Of a DNA stretch of 64,000 nucleotides, positions 34,799-46,859 are shown piece after piece. The stretch is from Nemania diffusa. Its lineage: Eukaryota; Ascomycota; Sordariomycetes; Xylariales; Xylariaceae. A program made the position numbers and the translations under genes. Every line of letters begins with the position of its first letter. Position 1 is the stretch's first letter. The notes under the pieces were generated by a model, which had not been told where the DNA came from, did no database searches, and worked only from the letters and a program-made list of their open reading frames with translations. Where the stretch lies: NCBI GenBank assembly GCA_038501195.1, contig JBBPUQ010000008.1, forward strand, positions 2,118,501 through 2,182,500. Reading direction: 5' to 3'.

Positions 34799-37313
34799 GA
34801 TGATAGAAAACACGTTCTGAGTCTCTCGGACGGTCACGGAGCTGGTCCTCTGTATAGACGCCTTGGTGTAAGTGGGCACAACAACCCTTGGTGTAAGTAG
34901 AAAACTAGCTGCATGCACATTCTTGCTGGCGCACATCTTGGCCTGCAGGGTGCAAGCGGAGCAGTCACCAACTCGACACCACTCAACTGCCTGGCATCTA
35001 TTAAGTATAGCGATTCATCGTGCCACGTAAGTGGGCAGTCCGTACCTCATGTTGTGACACAAGCTCAGTGATGGAAACTAATCAGGATGTTGCGTAGGTG
35101 GATTAGGTATTAATATTAACCCTAGGCAGGCTTCGTGCATGCTTGCCTTGGATGAGCTAATATCGCGGCGAGTGGTAATGAAACCTACGCGAATGTCTCG
35201 GAGATGCTCTTTGACTTACGTATATACTTATTACTACCTAGGTAGGCAGCTAACCATAGTTAAACTGAATGTCCTGATTCATATATACGGACAATTTAGT
35301 TATATAAATTAAGGGCCTTATGTACCGATATCACCCTCTCGTAAACTGTTGGAGCGGCAACTTACGTTGCCTTGGCAGATGAATTGATAAAATCACTCCA
35401 TTCGCAAATGTACACTGCTGAGCAGGCTCTGGTTGGAAATAGCGTGAAGTAGCTAGTGGTGTTATGGGGCAGATGGGGGGAACAATGGGGCGAACAATGG
35501 GGGGGATGAGGGGCAATGGACGCGAGCTCTGACTGGCTGTAGATACGGGGTACTTAGTTGATAGAACCACGCCTGCTGACACGACAGCCCAGGCTAGCCG
35601 CCCGCTTGCCGATGAGGAATGAGGTCAAAACCTCCTCCGAAGCGCTCATCTCCAAGAAAGCTTCTAGCGACAACAGCCGTGTCTGTCTCTTCACTCCCAT
35701 CTCCCCATGCCGACGTAGGAAAGCCGCGGTAACTGCGACGACGAAAATCACGATCAACGGCAGGTCTTCGCACACGTTTTTGCATGTCCAGATAGAATCG
35801 ACGGCGGCCGGACCCCCCGATCGAATGAGCGACCAACCAACGAGGGCGCCGGGATACGAAACCTCGATAAGAGGGGAAGCCTAAGGGCTGGCTGGCTGAC
35901 GTCGAACTGACCGACCTACCTCTCTATCCGAACCCGATCAACATCCCATTGTTCTCTCCAAGCCCCGAGCCATCAACCCGCCTGCCCGCCCGTCTGTTCG
36001 CCGCCTGTTTATCCTGCCCGTCCGTCGCACGCCGCCTGCCTCATGGCGTAATCCATGGCAGACCGAAAATTATCTGCTGCGAACCCGCGCTCTCGATCGG
36101 CACTCGACCACGACCTCGACCTCGATCACGACCACGGCCACGGCCACGATCCTACAGCAGCGCATCCGCCTCAGCGCCATTCCCCTCTGCCACCGCCGGC
36201 GCCGGCTCAGGCTCAGGCCCAATCTACACCGTCGCCAACAACAGACCACAAGGCCCCGAACTTGCGATCTGTCGCACCTTCTGCGTTATCGTTATCACCA
36301 ACATCTCCCAGGTACGATCCACTGAATGCTTGCCCCGATATTTCCTCCTACACTGTATAGAGTACCTGCCTCCTACTTGCAGATAGGCCTATTCACAACC
36401 CTATTCTCATTATCGCCTCCGTTGTCGTTCCTATTGAACATCCCTCCATTGCATGTAGACGCGGGTAGTAGTAAGAAGGCACTGCGTTACTACTTCCTCA
36501 CTTATACGCACCTATCACACATTTATACCTTCTACTACTATACCCTTTTTTTCTTTTTTCGCCCCTCAGAAATTTCATCCCGCACGTCCTCTGCTTTGGC
36601 TTAGGACCAATGTCGCTGTGGCACTGACTGCCTGCCATTCACCAATACACCCCACAATCTTATACCACTTATCCGCCTCTGCCACAGATTACGTTACTTA
36701 TACTGCCACAATATACTGCCACAACCCCATCACCGCAGAACATTTCTTCTTATTCCTCTAATATACGTGCACCGAGGCTGTGGCTCTATGTTTTTGAGTT
36801 TAGAGCAGGCCACAAAAGCAACTTGCTTAGCTACCTACATTGTCTGCGAACCAAGTCAGGTCGGGCCAGGTAGCTTTGTAGCTCGGTAGCTGTGTACCGA
36901 GCCGCATAGTGTGGTTGCTCTTTGTCTACCTACGTAACCAAACCCACCTATGTACCTTCCTCATCCTCCTCCTACCTATCCTCATCAGCTACGCCCCAGC
37001 AACAGCAACCCGCCTTCAGCTTCTACCTTGTGTCTCCGCTTTGTTGTAAACTGCAGTCCTCGCATAATGTTCAGACACCTGCAGTGACTTGTACCCAAAA
37101 CCCCCGACCCAAAGTCGTGCATCGAGAGTGATCTTCCGAGGCAACATCACCCGGGGCGCCGCATTTTCCTACCTATACATACCCACATATTATATTCCAC
37201 CCTTCTCACTCCGGCCTCTTGATACTCTATGCCACTCCCGCATCACCACGCCCCGAGTTATCCCAAGGCCTGATCGTTCCATGCATCCTCCTCTATGATC
37301 GCATCAGACACTC
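34799..37313. other. long intergenic region and leader of UFD4
   Basis: About 2.5 kb without a supported gene. The first part contains a direct repeat of CCTTGGTGTAAGT near 34,860-34,900. From about 35,900 the strand is C/T-rich with simple CGACCTCGACC/ACGGCCACGG tracts, resembling a long 5' leader. Several frames (35,558-35,884; 35,949-36,386; 36,055-36,360) overlap in different phases and lack motifs, so none is called. Confidence 0.5.
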
Positions 37314-40300
37314 ATGTCTTCCAGGATTACTCGTTCATCAGCCCGCCAAGCCGCTGCGGCAACCCAGGCTTCTTCCTCAGCAGGCCATCCTCCGGGCCAA
37401 TCTGCTGTGGACCAGTCTGTGGCGTCTTCTAGCTCCGCCAGCCTCGCCCAATCAACCTCTTCCCGAACAAATCCATCTTCGACACGAAAGAGAAAGCCAG
37501 CTACTGAAGAGAAGAGCTCCCCGCAAGCTTCCGCGAACGAACAGCCGCCTTCTCCTCCTCGCAGGTCCAAGCGACAGAAGGTTCAGAACCATAATCCTTC
37601 TGAGCAGCCGCAGCCCGCAAACCAGACACCTGTGACTGCACCCCGCAAGCGCAAGGGCAAGGCCACAGCGACCATGTCTAGTCCATCTGGGTAAGTTTTT
37701 GATGGATGAGGTTCTTCGACGTCTCGCCAATGTGCGGATAGAACTGTACTAACATGAATTATCTTGTAGGAGCTCTGAACCTCAAATGCCCTCTACCATG
37801 CCAGATGATCCAGCATCCACATCAGCCTCGGCGTCATCGAGTCGAAAGTCTAGTCGTCACAAGAAGGCTAGTCAATCAGCACATGGTAACCAAAATGCTC
37901 CTACTTGATATGTTACCTTTCAATCACAGCTAACCCTATTCTCAGCCAGCGCATCCGCTCCGGCACGGAGATCCAAACGTGGATCTATCAACAATGCTGC
38001 CTCTCCAGACGAAGATACTACTATGAGTGGTACAGGAGATCAAGGAAAGGACAAGGGAGCTCCTCAACCCCCCCCCCACCCCCTCCACCGCCCGCGCACA
38101 ATCCTGATGACGATAGTGAAGAGCACGATGATGACGACGATGATGACGATCGTCACCGTCACTACGACGACGACGACCCTTTTGGCGGGTTTGGAGGCCC
38201 TCCAGGGTCCGGGTTATCTAGTACTCTGAGAGCTTTAACTGGAATGATGACAGGCCTCTCATCAAGATTACGCGATATTCTTAACAACTTGCGCCAAAAA
38301 GGCGACCCCTCAGTGCAGCTCATTGCCCTGCAAGAACTTTCTGAAATTCTCTTGGTCTCCAACGAAGACAATCTATCGGGACAGTTCTCACCAGATTCTT
38401 TCGTCAAGGAGCTTGTTGTTTTAATGCAACCTAATGAATTTACTGGAGAAGAGAGCCCTGAGATTATGCTCCTCGCTTGTCGTTGTCTAGCTAATCTCAT
38501 GGAGGCTCTGCCTGCTAGTGCTGCGAACGTTGTCTATGGAGGAGCTGTTCCCGTACTATGTCGGAAGTTGTTGGAAATACAGTTCATTGACTTGGCCGAG
38601 CAAGCTCTGAGCACGCTAGAAAAGATTTCTGTCGAGTACCCTACTAGCATCGTTCGTGAGGGGGGCTTAACTGCTTGTTTGTCGTACTTGGACTTCTTTG
38701 CAACAAGTACTCAACGAACAGCAGTGACTACGGCAGCCAATTGCTGCCGCAACATTCCCGAGGACTCATTCCCCGTGATCAAGGACGTTATGCCAATTCT
38801 CCTCAACGTCTTGGGGAGCAATGATCAGCGTGTTGTTGAGCAAGCATCTTTGTGTGTTACTCGCATCATTGAAAGCTTTCGATACCACTCATCTAAGCTG
38901 GAGCAGCTAGTGAGCGTCGACCTCCTCCGCGCCATTCTGCGACTTCTCGTTCCCGGCACGACCAATCTAATCAGTTCCAGCATTCATACCCTATTCCTCC
39001 AATCTTTAGCCTTCACCGCCAAGGCAAGCCCTCGTCTTTCTGCCGAGCTGGTCAAATTGAATGTCGTTGAAACGCTGTATCAAATCCTAACAGGCGTCTC
39101 CCCTCCAAGCGAGACGGAAGATGTTGCTTCGAAGCTTGACAGCGTGGTAATCATGCAAGCCCTGATCCACCGGCCCCGCGAACAAATTATCGAGACTCTT
39201 AACGTCGTCTGCGAATTGCTTCCTGGGCCAAGGTGGCCTGACGCCTCGGTGCCTCAAGCCACTGGTGATCTCGATGTCACTGAGCCGATCACCCCTTCTT
39301 CATCGTCGCTTGGGACACGTAAAAAGTCTTCCTCTGAGAAGAGGCTAGAGCTTCTAGACGAGTGCAAGGACCAAGTGCGAAGATTTGCTCTCATCTTATT
39401 TCCGACCCTGACCGACGCGTTCTCTAGCACAGTGAACCTGACAGTACGCCAAAAGGTGCTCGACGCTCAGCTGAAGATGCTCTCCAACCTAGATAAGGAC
39501 ATTCTTGTCGATTCTTTAAAAGCCGTACCTTATGCATCGTTTCTCGCGGCAATTCTGTCCCAACAGGATCACCCGTCACTAGTGATGTATGCCGTACAAA
39601 TCACAGAACTACTACTGAGCCGGCTAGACTACATATATCGAAACCAAATCTACAGGGAGGGCGTAATCTCCGAGATTTCTAAATTAGCCGCTGAATACAA
39701 AGAACCTGAGGCTAAACCAGCTGAAAATTCGCCTGTAGATCAGCCTATGGCCTCAGCTGATCCTGAAGCTGATAGGGTCTCGATTCATAACGACTCCGAC
39801 GAAGACGTTCATGACGATGATGACGATGAAGATGAAGAAGACGAAGATGAAGATCACCCAGATCGGGACGACGATGACGATGACGACGACGATGATGACG
39901 ACGATCAGGAGAACGATCATCGCGAGAATATGACTGGATCACCTAGTTCTGATGGGTCTACTATGTCTCTGGATGCCCCTCCACGCCTTTACATTAGCGA
40001 CATGCCGTCATTGAAGTCTCGCATTGCCGAAGCAGCTAAGAAGTTTCTAGAAACCTACGAAACTGAAAAGTATGGTAAGGCAATGAAGAAGAAGGCTGTT
40101 AAAATTCTGAGTGATCTCCAACAGCTAGCCTCGGACATTGAAGCCTTCTATCTCCATCGCACAGCGAACGATTTGAGTCCCCAAAATGGTACTGCACTAT
40201 GGAAGCAGCTTTCGATGTATTTCGATGCCGACGTGCTAGAAAGTGTGACGAGTGCGGAGCTTCTTGCTTCTGGGTTGGTTCGTGTTGTTGAGGAAGTTTT

Positions 40301-43300
40301 CAGTAATCCCGATGAGGTTTTGGCCAATTCTGCAAGGGCTGCGTTCCTCGAGGTTTTCATGGCTAAACCTGTCAGTTCGAAACTAAAGACTGCGACTGCC
40401 GACTCCCCAGTGACACCATTTAGTGTGATGGCTCACAAACTCCAAGATCTGCTGAGTCGCTCAGAGCATTTTGAAGTTCTTACTGTTCACCACAATGCCC
40501 TGGATAGCCGAAGTAGTAGCGCTGCGTCGATGCTAGCTAAACAGATCAAGATTAAACTCATCGCCGATGAAGATTCTGATATCCCGCGATCATATCGGAG
40601 CATTATGGTCTCTATCCATGCCATTGCCACGTTTAAAGCGTTAGACGACTATCTACGACCTCGTATCAATCTTCACGAGCGTCCCCGCGGGTCTCGGCCT
40701 CGTGATGGCCTCTCTCGTGCTCTGGCTGCTATGGCTAGTTCAGCCGGTCTCGTGCCAGCGGATCGTCTTGCGGAAAGGTTAGGTGCTAGCTTTGCGTCCA
40801 ATCCTACGCCACCCCCTGCACCGCCGCAAGCATCTACTTCCCGTGCGACACGGAAGCCGAAGCCGAAACAATCAGACCAGTCTACAACGCCTTCAACACC
40901 AGGGCCTGCCCCGGTATCGGGACGGGAAAAGGCCATTCTCCGGCGGTCGACTCGCCGCCATCCAGCGCCGGCTAGCGAGGCTCCTACACCACCCCCGCCC
41001 CCGCCCGAGGAGGATGACGACCTGCAAAACGCACTAGAGTGTGCCGATGAAAAGCACATCTCTGACGACGACGAGAATGACGAGAATGCAAGAAGTGCCC
41101 TTGATGCCATAGTCGGCGAGTTAGATGAAGAGATGGAAGACGCTCCGGGTCCTGATCCGACTGCGGTCAACATGGAAGTAGCTGCTGGAGGGAAGATAAC
41201 AGCCACGAAGGAGGACGGAACTCGAGTCCCTACTCCAGGGCAGACAGCCGGACTCGCCAACTTGCCTGGTCGTAGTGCTCCTTCTACACAATCTACGCTA
41301 GCGCAGAGCACACCCACACCCACACCAGGACCGTCGTCACGACCACTTTCGTATGCTGCTGCTATACAGTCGGTGCCTCAAGATTGGCACATCGAGTTTA
41401 GTCTTGGTGACAGAGTTATTCCCAATGAGACAACGATCTATCGTGCTGTACACAACACTCCGACTCCTCCTGCAGACCACTTAAGTCGTAGTGTCTTCTC
41501 TACGATACACACCATCAAGTTTCGGCGCGTATCGGGACCACCTCCAGCTGAACCTATCGGTTTCTCGTCGCCCTCATTTGATGGGTTACCAGACGTAAAC
41601 GGTGTGCCTGCATCGCTTGCTAATCATCCCACTACTGCGTCTATTCTACGCCTACTCAACATACTCCATGACCTAAACGCCAACATCGATGATATTATGT
41701 TGGAGAACAAGAATAACTTGAGGCTCAACGTGGAACCGTTGTCTCAATTCGTCAACACGAAACTAACTGCGAAGCTAAATCGTCAGCTAGAAGAGCCTCT
41801 CATCGTCGCCAGTAACTGCTTGCCTAGTTGGAGTGAAGATCTCGCTAGGCTGTATCCGTTTCTTTTCCCGTTTGAGACGCGCCATTTGTTTCTGCAATCT
41901 ACCTCGTTTGGCTATGCTCGGTCAATGAGCAGATGGCAGAACGCGCAGCAAGAGGATACCTCGCGACGAGATCGCAGAGACGAGCGTCCCTTCCTTGGCC
42001 GTCTTCAGCGGCAAAAAGTTCGTATCTCGCGTTCTAAAATCTTGGAGTCTGCGCTTAAAGTGATGGAACTCTATGGCAGCTCCCAAAGCATCTTAGAGGT
42101 TGAGTATTTTGAGGAAGTCGGAACAGGTCTAGGCCCAACTTTGGAGTTTTACTCAACAGTTTCAAAGGAATTCTCGAAGAGAAAATTGAAACTTTGGCGC
42201 GAAGAAGATTCTCATGACTCCAATGAGTTTGTGTCTACTCCTAACGGCCTATTTCCACGGCCTATCAACCAAGATGACCCATCCAGCGAAATCATTCTGC
42301 AGCTATTTAAAATGCTTGGCAAGTTCGTGGCTCGTTCTATGATTGACTCTCGTATTATCGACATCCATCTCAATCCAACTTTCTTCCGTATAGGTGAAGG
42401 GACTGGGGTCAAACCCTCGCTTGGGGCGGTGAAAATCGTGGATCCAGGCTTGGCCAACTCATTGAAGCATATCAAGAAATTTGTGTCGGCAAAGAAGGCA
42501 ATCGTGGAGGACCCGAACCGAACACCAGCGCAAAAGGTTGCGCACACGGAGCGCATCGTCATCGATGGGACAATGCTCGACGATCTAGCCTTAGATTTTA
42601 CTTTGCCTGGATATCCTAGTATTGAGCTCATTCCAGGTGGCTCTCATACACAAGTGACGATCGACAACGTTGAATCTTACCTCGACAAGGTTATTGATAT
42701 GACCCTCGGTCGTGGTGTCAAGCGGCAGGTCGACGCTTTCCGCGCTGGGTTTTCTCAAGTGTTCCCTTACTCAGCCTTGAGTGCCTTCACACCTGACGAG
42801 TTAGTGACACTTTTCGGCCGTGCAGAGGAGGATTGGACTCTAATAAGTAAGCTGATGAAATGATGGATTTTACGACTTGGCTAACATTCCTCGGCAGCTC
42901 TAACTGATTCCATCAAAGCGGATCATGGGTTTAATATGGACAGCAAGAGTGTCAAGAATCTGCTTCAGACCATGAGTGAACTCACCCCAGCTCAACGGCG
43001 CGACTTCTTGCAGTTCACTACGGGTAGCCCTAAGCTCCCCATTGGAGGTATGCATTATTTTGCCTCTGCTAACGAGGTCCTCTACTAACGGATATTGCAC
43101 TAGGTTTCAAGAGCTTGACCCCTATGTTTACGGTTGTTTGCAAGCCTAGCGAGCCCCCCTACACATCAGACGACTACCTACCCAGCGTCATGACCTGCGT
43201 GAATTACCTCAAGCTTCCCGACTACACTAGTATTGATACCCTGAAGCGGCAGCTATTTACAGCCATCAAGGAAGGCCAAGGCGCATTCCACCTATCCTAA
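37314..43300 (+). CDS. UFD4: UFD4/TRIP12-type HECT E3 ubiquitin ligase, with an apparent one-base frameshift
   Basis: Five exons: 37,314-37,690; 37,770-37,885; 37,946-42,846; 42,898-43,047; 43,104-43,300. The disordered, basic N-terminus is followed by armadillo-like repeats (from LRDILNNLRQKGDPSVQLIA onward), a very acidic Asp-rich segment near 39,790-39,920, and a C-terminal HECT domain ending in PSVMTCVNYLKLPDY, whose cysteine forms the ubiquitin thioester. The tail EGQGAFHLS is the usual HECT end. Family members make the ubiquitin-fusion-degradation E3 that extends ubiquitin chains. The reading frame breaks in a run of ten C at 38,068-38,077: upstream reads GTGDQGKDKGAPQ, downstream DDDSEEHDDDD in another frame. 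One extra base there makes the coding length an exact multiple of three (about 1,913 residues), so a homopolymer sequencing error is the simplest reading; a true null allele is the alternative. Confidence 0.9.
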
Positions 43301-44170
43301 ATTTTTATCAGCAAAGTGGAGAGGGAGGGAAGAAATGCAGGTTTTTATTGCATATTCGCATCGACATACATAGCAAAGGTGAAACCATGTGGCTACAGCT
43401 CAGTGGTATATGGATCAAGCAGTGGTGCGCCCTGGTTTAGAGGACAAAATATTCTTAATCTTCTCATAAGTCAACGTGCCAGACCCCTAGGCCTCCCGAG
43501 ACATATTGTCTTATGAGAGTTGATGAAAACATGAGGAGCAAATGAGCAAATGAATTTGTGACGGTAAAGGCTTTTTTCCTGCATGGAAGGGTTCGTTGGC
43601 GGCGTAGGGCTGGACGGAAAGGCTGCAAAAGGCATAGGTGTTCATGTTGGCAGCGTGGATTTGCTCTTCCAGCCTCGTTACGAATGCAATCCGTGGCAGG
43701 TTTCGATGAGGTACATAGACTGTTTAATATGCCACAGTATGAAATTGATGTTACGTGTTTTGTTATTCGATGCTTTTCAGAGTGCTGTCTGTATACTTTA
43801 ACTTTAAGACTAGAAACTGCCCTGAATTAGCACGATGGCTAGGTGCTGAAACACGAAACCTCAAGCTGCCCTTATTAAATATGTATTAATGTTATCCATC
43901 TATGTAAGGTTACGTCTAAGATTTATTATGAACTTCTTATCTTCTATTCATGAGAATGACCTAGTGTGTTTGTTGCATGATCATAGAACTATCGTTTCTT
44001 TATATGATCCCTATCAGGGAGTAGATAGATCTAACTTTCTATACACTCAGCCGAACGCAATATCCCATTCAGCGAGCCCCAAAAATACCGCTGCCTGTAG
44101 AATCCTAAAGAGGCCGAAAGTGAAACGCCTTACGCCTCAACAGACTCTCGTTATCTGTTTCTGCTAAATC
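43301..44170. other. convergent intergenic region
   Basis: Between the 3' ends of UFD4 (+) and the peroxisomal hydrolase (-). Several short frames, none convincing. Confidence 0.5.
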
Positions 44171-45532
44171 TTACAACTTGGACTCGTCGGGTTTTGTCTT
44201 CTGCCGTGCCTTGGGCCGCCCTACCTTATCAATGAACTCCTGGCTCAGCGTCATCTTCTGCCGCATGGGCAGGCGAGTCCAGGCCTCGTACTCGGCCTGC
44301 TCGTCGCGCCAGCGGGCCATCTCGGCGCCGAGCCAGCGCGCGGCGTGCTCGGCTACCTCGCCGGGCACCTCCATGGGGAACAGGTGGCCCCTGCCCTCGA
44401 CGACGACCTCGGCCACGCGGCCGGCGGCGGCGCCGCCGCTGCCCCCGGGGCCCACGCCGCAGGTGGAGACGCGGGCGGCGCGGAGCTCGGGCAGGGAGAG
44501 CTCGCTCGTGCCGCCGTGCACGAACAGGACGCTCGGGCGCACGGCGGGCAGGGCCTTGAGGACGGTGCTGCCCTCGGAGCGGTAGAAGGCGTGGGCGGAG
44601 GGCCCCGGGGGCTTCGAGGCCAGGGACGGGTCGTAGTCTGGGGCGCCGGACCTGGAGACGGCGTAGGTGGGCGGGGACGTGGAGGAGTCGGTGGTGAGGT
44701 GGGGGTAGAGGGGGCGGAAGAAGGTGAGGACTTCTTGGTGCTTGGTTGTGCGCAGGGTTGCGCCGGGCTTGCCAGAGGAAGAAGAAGAGGCGGCGGCAGC
44801 GGGAAGCTCGGGGAAAAGGAGGGTGGGCAGGTCCCGGAGGGCGTGCTGGTTCCAGGCGTCGAGCACGCGCGGGTCCCAGGACTGGTAGAAGGGCGAGCGG
44901 CGGAAGGACTCGACGGCGTCCTGCCTGCTAGGCCAGGTCTCGCGGCGGAAGGTGGAGGCGCGGGCGGGCGAGACGCCGGGCCCCTCGTGCCGCGCGGGGT
45001 CGAAGACGACGATGGTGGGGTCGAGGAGCACGAGGGTGGTCAGCAGGCGCGGGTGCAGCAGCGCGAGGTGCGTCAGGATGTTGGCGCCGAAGGAGTGGCC
45101 GACGCCGACGAGGGGGCGCGGCATCTCGGCGCGGAAGACGTTGGTCAGGTGCAGCAGGTCGCGCGCGTGGTCGTGCCAGAAGGGGTCGTCGCCCAGCTTG
45201 GCCTCGTTCAGCTCGCCGCTGTACCCCTGGGTCGACACGTCGGCGATCCAGATGCCGCGGATCCGGAACCCGCTGCTGCCGCTGCCGCTCGCCAGCGACC
45301 GCGCGTGCAGGTCCTGCCACAGCGCCTCGTACAGCTCCTTCGGGAACCCGTTCGCGTGCGCGCCGAGGATGGTCACGTCGCCCGGCTGCGGCGCCGGGTT
45401 GTCCTTGGGCGTGTACTGCTTCACGTGCAGGTGCAGCACGTCCTCCTGGCTGTTGGCCGTGCCGCGGGGCCACTCGCGGATGTGCTGGCAGGGCACCACG
45501 TGCTCCTTTATGTGGAAGGGGAACGGAGACAT
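44171..45532 (-). CDS. peroxisomal alpha/beta hydrolase (Lpx1/AKT2-like)
   Basis: A single-exon gene for 453 residues. The nucleophile elbow GVGHSFGANILTHLALLHP (about residues 141-159) and the later VVVEGRGHLFPMEVP with the catalytic-type histidine show an alpha/beta hydrolase fold; the LLDPTIVV segment follows the elbow. The protein ends in SKL, a canonical type 1 peroxisomal targeting signal. This combination resembles the yeast peroxisomal lipase Lpx1 and the fungal AKT2/Tox-like hydrolases; either a lipase/esterase in fatty-acid metabolism or a specialised-metabolism step is possible. Codon third positions are strongly GC-biased compared with neighbours, giving a long antisense shadow frame. 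Confidence 0.85.
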   Translation of the reverse strand: MSPFPFHIKEHVVPCQHIREWPRGTANSQEDVLHLHVKQYTPKDNPAPQPGDVTILGAHANGFPKELYEALWQDLHARSLASGSGSSGFRIRGIWIADVSTQGYSGELNEAKLGDDPFWHDHARDLLHLTNVFRAEMPRPLVGVGHSFGANILTHLALLHPRLLTTLVLLDPTIVVFDPARHEGPGVSPARASTFRRETWPSRQDAVESFRRSPFYQSWDPRVLDAWNQHALRDLPTLLFPELPAAAASSSSSGKPGATLRTTKHQEVLTFFRPLYPHLTTDSSTSPPTYAVSRSGAPDYDPSLASKPPGPSAHAFYRSEGSTVLKALPAVRPSVLFVHGGTSELSLPELRAARVSTCGVGPGGSGGAAAGRVAEVVVEGRGHLFPMEVPGEVAEHAARWLGAEMARWRDEQAEYEAWTRLPMRQKMTLSQEFIDKVGRPKARQKTKPDESKL

Positions 45533-46859
45533 GGTGTGGCGCCTAAGTATGGTGCTGCCACCTGTCTGTAGTGATGTAGTGGTGCTGGCTGATGTTGGCG
45601 GTACGTTGGTAGGCAGTGAGTGGGTGTTGTTGAATACCCCAACCAGAACTCTAGCAAGAGGACTTGTCTACCTATGTATATTAATTCCTATCAGAGTTGC
45701 ATTCTGTTTCCAGCTGAAAGGAACCAAATAAGCAAGGATGCAAAAGCGAATGTGACCGGCCGTCGCATGTGTTAGTGAGGCTATCGTCTAAGTATGTAGG
45801 TATGTACGTAGTAGATTCGTCTCATGAAGAAATAGGGAGGTATACACCTACTGTAGCAGAGCCTTTGGCCACGCACTGCTATATTTATTTGATTGAGGAA
45901 ACACAAAGCAATATAATAGTCGCACAAATAGTATTTAATGAATGAGAAGCTCAATCCTGAATTTAGGAGAGCAACCTTCACGGCTTGTACCAAGAAATGG
46001 CCGGTCTTCCTATAAGCTGAAGCGAACCACCTCCTTGGCTGTGTCCACCCTACTACCTAGGCATTTTGCCTCGGCATTTCATCTATATTGCTCGGTAGAT
46101 TCAAGACTAGTACGTAGCGCACTAGATTGACGCAGTATAACGTGTATGTACCTAAGAAAAATAACAACGCTACCTCCTCTCAATCTCAACAAACAATACA
46201 GGACGTAGCGCAATAGCTTCCCCCCCTTTTCTTCTCCAAGTTGCATTATTGGCTTGCGTCACGAAGGTGATCCCCTACTGGCCGCTCAGCTCCCCTAAAC
46301 CACCTGGCTCTAGGCTTCTATAGCCTGCCTATCATAGATACCCTATCATACCTAGGTAGCTAAAGACCGGCTCCTTCATCCCAATATCGGCTTTACAATT
46401 CGAAACTCTTAGAACTTTATTATATTTCTCGTAAAGACTGGGAACTGTTACAATTGCTTAACCTATTTCTGTAAATTTAGCTCGATGCTATGGGTATAAG
46501 TAATTCCTACTACATTTTACCAACTACGAAAGCAGCGACAATTTAGGCTTAGCGCAATCGCCGCTTTTATTCAGGCTCGGCTCAGTCCAATCTCAGGTAG
46601 AGAGAAACAGTCGGCAGAACCGTTACGCTAAAACGGCCAAACGCGACAGCATAAAGCTCGTAACCGCGCTATCGGTTTTTTCTGCTACTGTATCTAGGGG
46701 CAGGTCTTGCTTGTAGATTCTCTCCATCACTCTTACAACCACAGAATCCATCCACTACTATTACACGACCTATATTGTGGTATACCCTTCTAAAAGATGA
46801 CTTAGCAGGTTATAATTTTGCTCATCTATATGGGCCTTAATGTCAAGTACCCGGCTGCT
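45533..46859. other. intergenic, no gene seen
   Basis: Upstream of the hydrolase and downstream of the FunK1 relic. ACCTAGGTAGCTA-type motifs occur near 46,050 and 46,350. Short frames only. Confidence 0.5.

Noticed and set aside
35558..36604. Several frames of 90-145 codons before UFD4
   Set aside because: Overlap in different phases, low complexity, no family resemblance; better explained as a long leader or intergenic sequence.
44345..45731. 408- and 259-codon plus-strand frames opposite the peroxisomal hydrolase
   Set aside because: Antisense shadows of a GC-biased gene; no motif, and the minus frame has a complete hydrolase signature and SKL end.
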